DNA of 64,000 nucleotides from Phymorhynchus buccinoides. Taxonomy: Eukaryota; Mollusca; Gastropoda; Neogastropoda; Raphitomidae. The first letter of the stretch is position 1, and every line of letters begins with the position of its first letter. Shown here piece by piece: positions 1 to 10,690 of the stretch. Position numbers and translations under genes: made by a program. The notes beneath the pieces were generated by a model. That model ran no database searches, was not told the origin of the DNA, and saw only the letters and a program-made list of their open reading frames with translations. The DNA is taken from the NCBI GenBank assembly GCA_017654935.2, contig CM065693.1, forward strand, positions 18,612,367 to 18,676,366, in the 5' to 3' direction.

Positions 1-2435
1 AGATATCATCTTTTCCATAAAATACAATGGTAACCCACAGTCTGCTGGTCCAATCTTGACTCTTAAAAAACTGGGGGGGTGTTTACATTATGTCTTCAAT
101 ATGACACAAAACTAAGAGAGAAGACCAAAATGACAGACAAGTGGGATAACGCTTGGCTTACATGGGTAAGCTAGAGAGAAGAAGATGAGGAAGAAGAGAG
201 AGAGCTTTACTAAAGAAAAGCAATATAAAAAAATGTATTACAGAAACATTGGTACCGACATCACACCAATGGACAACAAAGAGTATCAGCCAAGACGTTG
301 AAGCAAGAAATTACGACAAGAGAAACAACAAAAAGAATTCGATGGAAAGGAGCTTAAGACGACGTCACACAGACCCAAACTGAAAAAAGAGTACATCAAA
401 ATGCCTAAAAATAGTAAATACTGGGATACTGTGTACACAGTAAAATAGAAAAGGGACCTCAGACCCGAACACCTAAAAATACCATGTTTTCTCATCAATG
501 TGTTATAATCTAGCAAATGAAAGCAAATGGAATCAGCAGGGTTTTGATTTGTTTTCTTCAAAACTGAAACAGAACTGGGCCAATCCGGAAACTGATTAAC
601 CCACAATACAATCAGTCACAATCATAACTTAAAAGTTAATTAAATACCCTTTAATCTTTTGGCTCTATTCCCTCACATTCCTACCTACAAAATGACACGA
701 TACCGTTATTAAAGGAATCCCTAATCAATCATTCCATGGTCTCAAATCTGACACAACATGTTTTTGTGTTTGTTGTTGAGTGCATACGCTGCATTCCACT
801 GGTTTGCTAAAGGCGCACCAGTAGTATAACAGGGAATGGCGACCCGCTGCAAGCCAACTTCTTATCTCCTCTTATCGGCAGATGCTTGTCTAAAATAGGC
901 ACCCGGTTCTTGTTGTTTTGCGGCTTTAAGCATTTGTGTATCAAATTGTTTGAGACATAAAATCTCCTCTATAACTTCCACATATGTAAAATTTCTTATA
1001 TAACATCCATCTCATTTTTACAGCAGTTTTTAAGTAACCAAAAAACCGAGTACTTATTGGGGTCTGCAACGACACCCTTTTCAGAGAGTTGATGCCTTGT
1101 GGAGGTGGGCAGATGGTTTCAGTACTGACCAAACAGGGATTAATCTCGCCAATACCCCTATTTGATGCCACTAATGGCCGGCCTTTCGAAGAGTTGAATC
1201 CCCCTTGTCAGTACTGACCAGCATGGGCACACTCTCACTGTCAAGGGGTTAATACCCTAGTTTTGCAGAGGCTTATAGAGAGAAGAAAATCAATCCCTTG
1301 CATGAAATCATGCAACGGAACTGTACATGTTTATCCTATCATTTCCCCCCAAATGGAAACTACCACAATCAAGTAATCAAGGTCCACTAGATGGGCTTAC
1401 AGGTGAAAATATGATAGTGTTTATATATGGTTTTCTAATTAATCCTAACTGAAGAGTATGTTGTCTACCCCATCACTGAAGATACAGCCATCATGAGCTG
1501 TTTGACAATGATAAAGATGTTCCCCACTTCCCCCCCTGGTTCGGAAGTTTCACTAACTTTTGGAATATTCGGAGATTAGCCTAGTGTTGCAAGGTGTAAC
1601 CTTATAGGACTGAACAAGGGCCTCCCCCCCCCCATCCCACATACTTGTTGTTTCTTCCCCGTCTTCCTCCACTACCTTGTCACAGAAGCACTACTACACC
1701 ACCCACAGACTGGTGCGCACGCGAGCAATCTACAATACGCAGCTCCTATCTCCCCCTTCAGTACAGCACAGAAACATGCCAAGAAACTACAGTCCACGCA
1801 CTTCTTTCCACCGAGGACTACGCGGCTACACCATGCACACACCACAAACACCGCAAAAACGCACTACACACCAACGCATTCATCCCAGGGTATAATAATA
1901 AAGTAAGGGTGAGCCAGCCCTGAGCAATGACAAGACGACCAGAAAGATTGACTGACGTAACGCAAGCCACTGGCTGCTAACTCTGGTTTTTTTTTCCCCG
2001 CCCCCTTTTTCCATACAATGAATATAGCAGATCCCCTAAAGTAAAAGTATAATTTAACCTTCACATCTCTGAAAAGTCCAAGAGCCAAGGTTCAGTGTTT
2101 CTCTGTGATACGATCCTCTCAGAACAACGTTCCGTTCACTGCAGCCCAAGTGTCTTTGAAGTCAGGTCCTTTCAGCAGCAAGAAAACACAAGCATGGAAG
2201 CGCCCAGATTCCCCCATACCCCATCCCCCCTCTCATCAAACATCAGCCCAGCCACCAACCCTGCCACGTCACTCTCCCCCTACTGACTCTTAATCAATCC
2301 AAACTGATCCCCTCTTTTTTCCGGTTGCTGTAATCTTCCTTCTTCTTTGATTGCTCAGGAGCGCAATGCGTCATGCTGCGCTATGTGCCAGAACTACAAA
2401 GTAAGTTCGGCCCAGCAAGTCCCGATTTTAGATTG
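1..2435. other. No recognisable gene; AT-rich non-coding sequence
   Basis: I see no coding exon, RNA gene or clear repeat in this stretch. Open frames are short and show no family motif. There is a short poly-C run near 1624-1634. A GC-richer patch around 1640-1900 gives two overlapping open frames of 72 and 92 codons; their composition is low in complexity and I do not regard them as genes. Confidence 0.5.
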
Positions 2436-2439
2436 AGAA

Positions 2440-2640
2440 TATCTTTATTGAAAAGTGTTTCTTGAAAAAAAGGCAGAACATACCTGGTAAGGCAGAAAGT
2501 ATCTGACAGCAAGCAATGGTGGAAGCAGGTCAAAGAGAGTGACAATTAGAGTATAGTTACAAGCACAAACTTCCAGAGAGGTGTGGGAACTATTATACAA
2601 AAGACCCTTCCCCTGGAATCCAGTAATCATGAGTGGGCGT
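2440..2640 (-). repeat. Diverged family-A dispersed repeat
   Basis: This segment contains, in order, a GTCAAAGAGAGTGACA block, an ACAAGCACAAACTTCCAGAG block, an AAAGACCCTTCCCC block and GGAATCC. The same blocks occur in the same order in the copy at 46770-47140. It is more diverged than the others and lacks the conserved GGCCATATGG end. It is one of at least five copies of the family in the window. Confidence 0.55.
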
Positions 2641-3483
2641 CTTAACAGTTAACATGGGCAGAAACATGCAAATTTTAGAATAACCGCCAATCGTTTTTGG
2701 CCAGTTTTAGTCTTAATTTACATTTTACGAACCCGTGTCAACAGTGAAGAATGCGGTCACGATTTACGGTACTCAGTAGACCTGTAACGTGACAAATTTT
2801 TGGTAATTACCTCCATCCCCATCCCTTTAAGAAAAAAACTAATTTTTTTGTGTGTGCCCTGCTTGCGAGGGCGCAACTAAAAGGCAAGCTGGTATGTTTT
2901 TATTTTTTGGGGGACCATCAGAACGAAAACCATGCAGTGGAATAACTCTCTCTGACCCCCCCCCCCCTTTCCCTCCCAAACCACACGCAGGGGAGCGGCG
3001 GGGGTGATATAATTCGCGTCCTCGTAGTGCGTTTTCCCGCCGGCGCCTGTCTCGTCGGGCTGTGAGGTCGAAGTCTCGGCCCGGTCCAACCTTGATGGCT
3101 GCTTCGATTTCTTTCTCTTCTTCTTCTCCGACTCCTGCCCGTCGTCACACAAGAGCGTGGTTAATTTTGACGGCACACAACATATCATACGCAAGGTGCA
3201 GTGGAGGCGGTCCCAAACCTGAAACTAGAATTCTGGCACAGTGAAAACCCTGAAAGAAAGATGCGTAAAAAACAAATGTGACACTAAACTTCATAAAAAC
3301 GGGGTTTGAGTGAAGGCCTACAAGGGAGAGGGCTCAAAATTCTAACTGGAACTCACAACCAACGATGTTTTGAGCTTGAGCAGGGGAGTTGGGGGGGGGG
3401 TTTTTGTTTGTTAACCGCATCTTCGAAGAACACTGCGTCAACCCTCCAACCCGGATGTGGGGACGAGTGTTTTTAACGTCATG
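2641..3483. other. No gene seen; GC-richer patch with poly-C run
   Basis: A C run lies near 2957-2967 and a moderately GC-rich block at 2990-3150. Overlapping open frames occur on both strands in that block, as expected from composition, and none has a recognisable domain. There is no conserved repeat besides homopolymers. Confidence 0.4.
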
Positions 3484-3603
3484 CGACATATAGAAAATAG
3501 GTCTATCCTTCCTTCCCACAAATAGACCCCCACTTTGATGCCTTGTTGAAACATAGGTGTTAACACTGTTGGTGCTAAATGCGAACTTTGGGCGGTGAAG
3601 TGG
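3484..3603 (+). mobile_element. MITE-P1 fragment (3' half of a TTAA-type MITE)
   Basis: The order of short blocks (ATAGGTCTATCCTT, ACTTTGATGCCTT, ACATAGGTGTTAACACTG, GGGCGGTGAAGTGGTTAA) matches the 3' half of the complete 241-bp elements at 32247-32487 and 47851-48091. The 5' terminal repeat is not visible, so this copy is truncated or badly eroded. Confidence 0.6.
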
Positions 3604-4426
3604 TTAATGTGGTTTTTCTCCCATGCACCAATCACATGTGTCAAAAAGCAAATTAATCTTCTGCATGGCTTTACTGCCTCTGCCTCGGGTGCCGAAGTTG
3701 CGCCATGACGGTGCCCAATACGTCACGGCCACATCGTGGGTGGGCCGCCGGTAAACATCTTCCGCATGAGTTTTTTATTTTTCCAGAACTTATACAAGTG
3801 CATTTATTTTTATTTTTATTATATTAGACACTTTTATAGCGCCCTATCTTTAAGCGCTAACGCTTTGCCGTTAACTGAACGCTTGTGTAAAAGTAGGTGA
3901 TCGCTTGAACTTTACTTGGCAGAGGTTACAAGACAGAAAATAACTTGTCGCTAGAAAAGTATAGGCAACAAGCAGTCAACAATGACGACTTTAGCTGGCT
4001 CTTAGTTGGCCCGCCAGGTGCATAACGCTCCCGTGGGGGCTATCCTCTCTATAATTCTTAGTTGGGGATAATAGGAGAGAGAAGGACATGGAGGAGTCCC
4101 CAACCATCTCTCTCCCTCACTGCTCCAACTAAGCATATAGCCGTGATAAGCCCCTAGTGTTTGGACTGCCCCCTGGCGGTCAAATATCGCCATAATCACC
4201 ATTCTAGACAAATCCATAATGAATAATAAGTAATATAAACAACTCCCTCCCTCGCCTTTTCTCACCTTCCTCAGTCGCTCTTTTTTTCGTGGTTATAAGG
4301 GAGATTCAGGGAGACGCCTATCTTCTTCACCTCATCACGCCCACTGTAAGTTTTTTGATATAACATTATCAATTCTCAATCAATAACTTTATATTCCTCA
4401 TTACAGGTATTATCTTGCAGCACACG
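3604..4426. other. No gene seen
   Basis: Non-coding. A short GC-rich block lies at 3665-3765 and the rest is AT-rich. The 4000-4265 stretch stays open for 87 codons on the minus strand but has no family resemblance. Confidence 0.4.
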
Positions 4427-5241
4427 CAGACCTGTTTACCCTTATATGAAAAAAACCCGGATTTTGCCACAAAAACCCCGGAATTTGAGACATAACCGGA
4501 ATTCACATATCTGTACAGACGACTCGCGATAAGCGGTTTCTTTTTTCGTTCTCCTTTTCCGCGAACATACGGGCGTCGTTTTAATATTGTTGATGATTCT
4601 TTGCTTCAATTTTACAAAAGGTTTATTAGTAAATTCATCACTAATTCTATCATTTTTTTAGTAATAAACAAGCTTTGAAAAAGCAATACCTGGAATTGGG
4701 TCCACGTCCACCAGAGAAAAAATCACTCGGCCGCGGATAAGCGGAATGCCAGTTGCAACTCGTCGCCATCGCGATCAATTTTTTCACTTCATTTTCCGTT
4801 GAAAACTTCAAAATTCTCACACATCGATTGTCCTAGTGATAATATAATCTAATGACTCTTTCAAGCCCTAAGTAAAATTCTCTACCATTAAAAAAACTGC
4901 CTGGGAGCTTCTTCGATCGACTGTAAAGTCTGGCGCCATTTCTCGTCCCGAATAGAATCGACCAAAAATAAAACATTCTTTCACTACACCTTTAACCAAT
5001 GAAAATGCCATGTGACTTTCAAGCACAATACCCTTTTCTGATTAACACGTAGTGTGTTTGGTTTACAATACGTTTCGAGATCAGCCCTTGCGTCCTTTTC
5101 CTACGAAACCGAAACAAATAGATAGCAAGTTTTTTTCGAAATCTGGAATTTCCAGCGTTCACCCGAACTTACTATTTTTTACCCGAATTTTAACAATTTC
5201 CAGAATAATTCCGGCAAAACCGGAATGGTAAACGGGTCCTG
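4427..5241. mobile_element. Putative 815-bp non-autonomous DNA transposon with terminal inverted repeats
   Basis: The left end reads CAGACCTGTTTACC and the reverse complement of the right end reads CAGGACCCGTTTACC. Both continue into CCGG/TTTTGCC-rich inner sequence. The flanks are CAGCACACG on the left and CAGCACTCA on the right, an imperfect candidate target duplication of 8-9 bases. The interior encodes no transposase. CAG-starting termini with a duplication of this size are usual for hAT-like or Mutator-like elements; which of these applies is undecided. Confidence 0.5.
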
Positions 5242-6578
5242 CAGCACTCACACACAATAAAATAACACCAAATGAGGCCTTATATACCGAAAATTCTCTG
5301 CCCCTGTTCTCTTTGCTGAGATGCAACACCCCCTACTTAGATTCTCAGCCCGTGCCTGTCAGGAACTAGTTAATTATATGCCACTTAATTATCCTCTCCT
5401 GACTCGTCCCGAGGCGCATCGGCATTTCGGCCTAAAAGATCGCCCTTTCGTGTCGGCAAGAGTAAGTATAATCTCATAGACAACGCCAAATCAACATGCG
5501 CATTAAAAAATTTTACAAAACTGCTCCCATACCAAATCTCTTATTGAATATCCCGAGTTATGTCCCCCACACCCACTCCCCCCCCTAAGTTCTAACACTT
5601 GATTACTGCCTCACTATCGGATCTGAACCACAACTTTTTTATCACCCACCTACCCCCTTCACTCACAACGTTATACGCAAAGTGAAGCACAGACAATCAA
5701 AACCAACATACTTCTCTCACTCTCTTTCCCCTCTTCACCCCTCCCTCTCCTCTGTATTGAAATAACATAACCGTGCGTGCAATTTTTAGCAAGTCACGAA
5801 ATGCGTGCACAACACTTTTCAACCCCTCGAAAGAGAAACCCACCTCATAAAAACATGAGAACGTCTCACAGATGAAGATACACCAGTAAAGCATTTGAAT
5901 CGACTTCTCACAATGCCTTTTTTTCTATCCTCATGTCGTGTCCGCACCGCTACAAATTTATTTTCAGTTTAATTTTTTTGTTTCAAGTCTATTAGGTCAG
6001 GAACACAACGGACGGCGGATTTTCGCACAGAACTCTATAAGTAAACGAAGAAGGGGGAGACAAAAATCTGGATTCGGGAATACGACACGTTACTTATTTT
6101 TCCTTCTTTTTAAAAAAACCCTTATTTTCGGATTGTGCATGGGATTTCCGTGTCAAGGGTGCCCCCCGGCACTAATCTTTGATTGATTTATGACATTTTC
6201 CAGGGTATATCCTAACAAACATGGAACAAAAACTTATCGTAAGTTTTTCATTTTACAGCGTTTTAAACACAAGTGTTTGAATACCACAACAAATTTCCAA
6301 GGGCTTGATTTAAATTTCTAAATGTTTAAGGTTTTCGGCTGACATATATGGATTTCAAAACCATTTCTCCGGTATTCCAATTCAAACAAACAAATGAAAA
6401 CCTTAAGGCAACGTATAACAGAAGAACTTACATCCCAACGCCAGGTCGATGTATTAGTTTGGGATACCATGGAAGTGTAAGTGTGGACTGTCCTGCACAC
6501 ATACAAATAATCCTATCTCCATTTAAAAATAGCATCACCCAGCCCAAAAAAACCTTTTTATGCCATGTACAACAGTAC
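5242..6578. other. No gene seen
   Basis: Non-coding AT-rich sequence without a repeat I can pair elsewhere in the window. A plus-strand open frame at 5938-6186 is short, ends in a hydrophobic low-complexity stretch and is not supported as a gene. Confidence 0.4.
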
Positions 6579-6742
6579 TACAGTTGGAACCTCCTTTATA
6601 AGACCTTCAAAAATCATGTCTTATAAGGGAGGGGTCTTATAAGGAGGTAATTTTAATACTTAACAAGAAGGGCATGTCCTCAGAGAAGGTCGGTCTTTAT
6701 GGGAGGGAGTCAATGTGGGGTCTTATAGGAGGTTCCACAGTC
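6579..6742. mobile_element. MITE-M, mariner-type MITE (CAGT-GGAACC ends)
   Basis: The left terminus is TACAGTTGGAACCTCC and the right terminus is GGAGGTTCCACAGT, giving an inverted repeat of about 24 bp (…TATAAGACC / GGTCTTATA…). The interior repeats the GTCTTATAAGGGAGG motif. A better preserved copy at 32797-32983 shows a TA target duplication, as expected for Tc1/mariner-derived MITEs. No coding capacity. Confidence 0.75.
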
Positions 6743-9700
6743 CTTATATAAAATATTAGGCCATCTAGCCAATGACATCATCAGTGACCTCATCAAGCAT
6801 CATGATAAAGTGATAATGGCACTCTAAGGTGTTTAATGACATGACATTTTAGATCAATGTTAATTTACACAAACCGGTTGATCCACATAATCTTAAACCC
6901 TTGTAAAACGATTTTGTTACATCACATCAACCCATAAAACAAACATATATATCCTCTTTACTACCATGGATGCAACTGAGAAAATCTGTTGGGGTGGGGT
7001 GGGGGGGGGGGGGTTCCTTGTGGCGTTTGCCTTGAAGAAAAGCAAATCATACTCCATTGAAGCTTATCCAGGCTTGTATTGTTGTAAAGTGAGGAATTCG
7101 ATACTTTTTTCCCCTTGAACTTGAATCACTTTTTTGGGGGTCAAATTTTGAAAAACAGGCGCTGCCTTGTAGTCCGAGGCAAGATTGCTCCCATTGTTTC
7201 ATATGGGTGAACTGTGGAGTCCCAGGGACTCCCGTGCAATTTTTAAGAGTCCCTTTTGTTCATATTTTTAAGAGTCCCCCCGTACGTATAGGATTAAAAA
7301 AACTGCTTTGAGCCAAAAGCAAAATACATGCTCAAGCCCACATTCTACATGCACAGTGTAACACACAGGCAAACCATGTGCAGTAATTCACAAGAATTGT
7401 GAAACCTAAGGGGGAGATTTGATAATGGCCTCACACACAGCATTTTTCAATCTCACTGAACACAATACTGGCTTGTTATCACTTGTCTAAACGAATAAGC
7501 AACCGTATAGCGAACTTAAAATCCTAACAGGTAACATCCGAACCTAATCATTGAAAAAACTTTTTTATTTTCTAACAGTCAACCATATTGAACAACCTCC
7601 CTGCACATACTAACTGGCCTCAGATACGAAACCATTTCAAAACCTGCCTAACAGTGCATAGCCAAAATTGGCCGCTGTTTAAAGTACGTCCATGATTAGT
7701 GCCCCCCCATCATATGGATGCTAAAACCTCGCCACGCAATGACCAACTCTAAACCAAAAGGAAGGCGCATTGTAGAGTCTGCAAGGCCTGGTCGTCTAAA
7801 TTAACTTCCTTACCTGAACCATTAACCCCTGGAAATGGATAGGCTTGACTACAGAAGGTGGTGGGGGGGGGGGAGGACAAATAGATTGAGATATGGACAG
7901 AGAGGACAGGCGAACAGACACGCAAGCGTACAACACACTTCACTTCGTTTTTTTGAGATGATGCCATTCACATCTCTAAAAGAACGGCTTTGATGATGCT
8001 GCTTTTTTCCTACTGTCAACTTTGCAAAAACGCTCAGATTTGGTCAACGAAGAGTCAGACCTAAAGTTTGAGCACTTCACAACCCGCGAGCATTCAGATG
8101 TAAACAAAGAATCTTTTTTAGAATGACCGACATGTGTCTGCTTAGAAAGGAAAAACCCTGGTGGTCGAACAAGACTGACAACCAGGAAAATCAAAGCAAA
8201 CGACTGACCGCTTGGCACTCGCGAATATCGCTTCGGAGTGTTTTTGATCTGGAAGTTGGGGTGGCTTGACCCTATTCCACGATCCCTACAGTTGCAGACG
8301 ATGTCCTGAGCGGGTCCGAACTAGCACAAACTATTCTTCTGCGCCCTTTTTCCTACCATGGCTTCTTTTGGGGATGCCCATGGCTGGGTTTTTTAACACG
8401 AATTGTTGTCAAAAGGCCGAGAACGTTCTTGTTTAGCAACTAGGCCTAGAAGACTATGTCAGCTGAGAACTTTATTTTGGTGTCAAAAGTTGGATCGAAA
8501 GCTTTACCGATGTGCAATGCCGCATTTCTTTCGTTTTCGGCGTTCGTTTCGCCAGATACAACTTTTAGTACTGATATGTCCGATGCGCAGCGGAGAATAG
8601 TTTAGCAGATGAACAGATCTTGAGTTTGTTGCTTGTTTGACGAAAACTCAGATGGTCAGTTGAACCCGCTCTGCCTTGCTAAAACTATCGATCAAACATC
8701 GAAGGTTTATGAGTCAATTGACCTATGACCGACGCAAGAATCAACCCTGCGTGTCTCGTGGTCCTGTTGAAAAAAGTGTGCGTTCCCATGGGAACCTCAG
8801 AGGCTGATTTTTCAAAGAAGTCCCTCTGTGATTTTTGTGCTTCAGGGACGCACATCATGTGCGTTATGTGAAAACACTGCCTCCTGTTACCAATATTTAT
8901 CCAATGCATACAAAAATATATAAACGTTTTTTGTCATACAATATTACAACAAAATGACTGTGGTATCTCCCTGGAACTATTGCTATTTTTGGTTTTCCAA
9001 GGCTTCCTCTGAACTGGTCGAACTCCTTCTTGTGGGGAGGGGCAACATCTGTCTACACAAAACCGTCATTCTGTTTTCCTGTGATGCCTTCAGCAACTTG
9101 CAACAAACTTAGTGAGCAACTCACTTGAATGTGCCTGCCAAATGCCATTCTAACATTCTCTTTCTGATGTTAGACAAGAAATAACAGCAAGGACAAAAAC
9201 TAACATAGTTTACGGACTTTTAAGGTGATAAACCTTTTCCCCAGACTACGTCCCATGCCACTTACAATAGTAAGAACATATGATAACAAATTTAATTTTG
9301 TGTAAAATTTGGGGGTGTTATGCCCCCTTATGTTATAATAAAATAAGGCGCATCCTAAAGTCTAAAAATCCCGTCACGAATTCCTTTTCCCATCACACCT
9401 CAATGTCATTCTCATCACCACCGTCAGCCGAGAAGTCCTTTTCGTCTTTCAGAGTACCGTCCTTAAGAGGCTACGCCTAATATGACACTAAACTCCCATC
9501 CTCCGTCACGTCTAATACTACAGTAATCCTGCTTGGAAGAGGGTTGCTGTCAGTGTCACAGTGTCCTTACATGCTTTTGGCAGATAATTAAAAAAAAAAT
9601 AATGGTGATAAATAGAATCAGTGTCACAGATCAGCAGAAATGTCCTGGGCCCACAATCACAAGTTTGGAGTTTCCCTGCCAAGGTGTCTTCATTGGCTGT

Positions 9701-9752
9701 CGGTAAAGTCAGCTGTGCCACCCCCTTAACTCTCTCGGTTGATTGTATTTTT
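6743..9752. other. No gene seen; isolated homopolymers
   Basis: About 3 kb of non-coding sequence. G runs occur at about 6996-7012 and 7861-7872. Open frames of 60-80 codons occur on both strands (for example 7976-8218 minus and 8403-8600 plus) without recognisable domains or splice context. A repeated AGAGTCCC motif at 7215-7280 is too short to classify. Confidence 0.4.
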
Positions 9753-10047
9753 CGTTATTGCCTTTCTTACCATACATAAGCTGTATTTTGGAACATTTTT
9801 TAGCTATAACCTTTTTGTGGATACTAACCCTAAACCCTGTAACCCTAACCTACCCCCCCCGTATCGACTGAAAAACGCAACGAACCCAAACTGGTGACAA
9901 TCGGTCCGGTGTACTGCAGTACATAGTGGGGGGTAGGGTTAGGTTTTAGGTGGTAGGGTTATGGGTTTAGTAATTCCCAAAGTATTACTTAAAAATGGTT
10001 CCTAATATACAGCTTTAAGATGGTACGAAAGGCGCAAAACGGGTAAC
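9753..10047. mobile_element. Fold-back MITE with telomere-like arms (copy 1)
   Basis: The left arm runs through CTTTCTTACCATACATAAGC, a TTTTGGAACATTTTTT block and TAACCCTAACCTACCCCC. The right arm is its reverse complement (GGGGGTAGGGTTAGG … TTCCTAATATACAGC … TACGAAAGG). The arms are about 100 bp around a ~75-bp centre. A second copy at 16320-16611 has the same arms but the centre in the opposite orientation. The TAACCC motifs belong to the element and are not a telomere. Confidence 0.7.
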
Positions 10048-10399
10048 AATACAATATAACCGGAAAATGCTGGGGTGTGGCACATCTTTGCTTTACCGCT
10101 TAGGTATCAAAAAACCTTGTCACAAAGGGGGCAACGCCATAGTTTCCTTCCTGTGCAATCTGTGATGACTAGTATAGGATCTTGTTACCAATCATCCATG
10201 TCATGAAAAGAATAGTGATTCTGAATGACCAAAAAAGTCCCTTTATCGGGAATGACTATAGCGATAATTTTGGTGCTCAAAACAAGGAAAGTCCCTGACC
10301 GCCGATAACTTTTCACTATCCACTTCGGCTTACATACCATCATGTAGCTGACTGTGAAAAAAGTCCCCTCACACAATACCACACACAATGCATAATCAA
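10048..10399. other. No gene seen
   Basis: Short unassigned interval between the fold-back element and the tandem array. It may hold degenerate units of that array (GACTATAGCG, GTCCCTGACCG), but I cannot align them reliably. Confidence 0.35.
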
Positions 10400-10690
10400 C
10401 CCTTGTCCCGCTTAGACCATAACAAAAGAACGTGTTACATTGATTGTACCCGAAAGTTTTAACCAGACCATAAACAAACAAACGTTACATGATTGTATAC
10501 CCGGAAAAGTTTTTACAAGACCATAACAACAACGAACGTTACATGATTGTCCCGAAGAGTTTTTTACCATCCCCGGTAAAACAAACAAAACTTTTACATG
10601 ATTGTAACCCGAAAGTTTTACTACAGACCTATAAAAACAAAACAAAACGGTTTTTTACATGATTGTTATTGTATCCGAAAGTTTTGACCG
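10400..10690 (+). repeat. Tandem array of ~55-60-bp units
   Basis: Five consecutive units share the pattern TTACATGATTGTA, CCCGAAAGTTTT, CAGACCATAACAAAC. Unit ends are seen near 10435, 10490, 10540, 10595 and 10660. Spacing varies because of homopolymer differences. No coding potential; overlapping minus-strand open frames are by-products of the repeat. Confidence 0.75.

Noticed and set aside
9518..9721. Possible exon on the minus strand (PTANEDTLAGKLQTCDCG)
   Set aside because: It is a short open frame without splice borders or a family match that I can name. I could not support it beyond chance.
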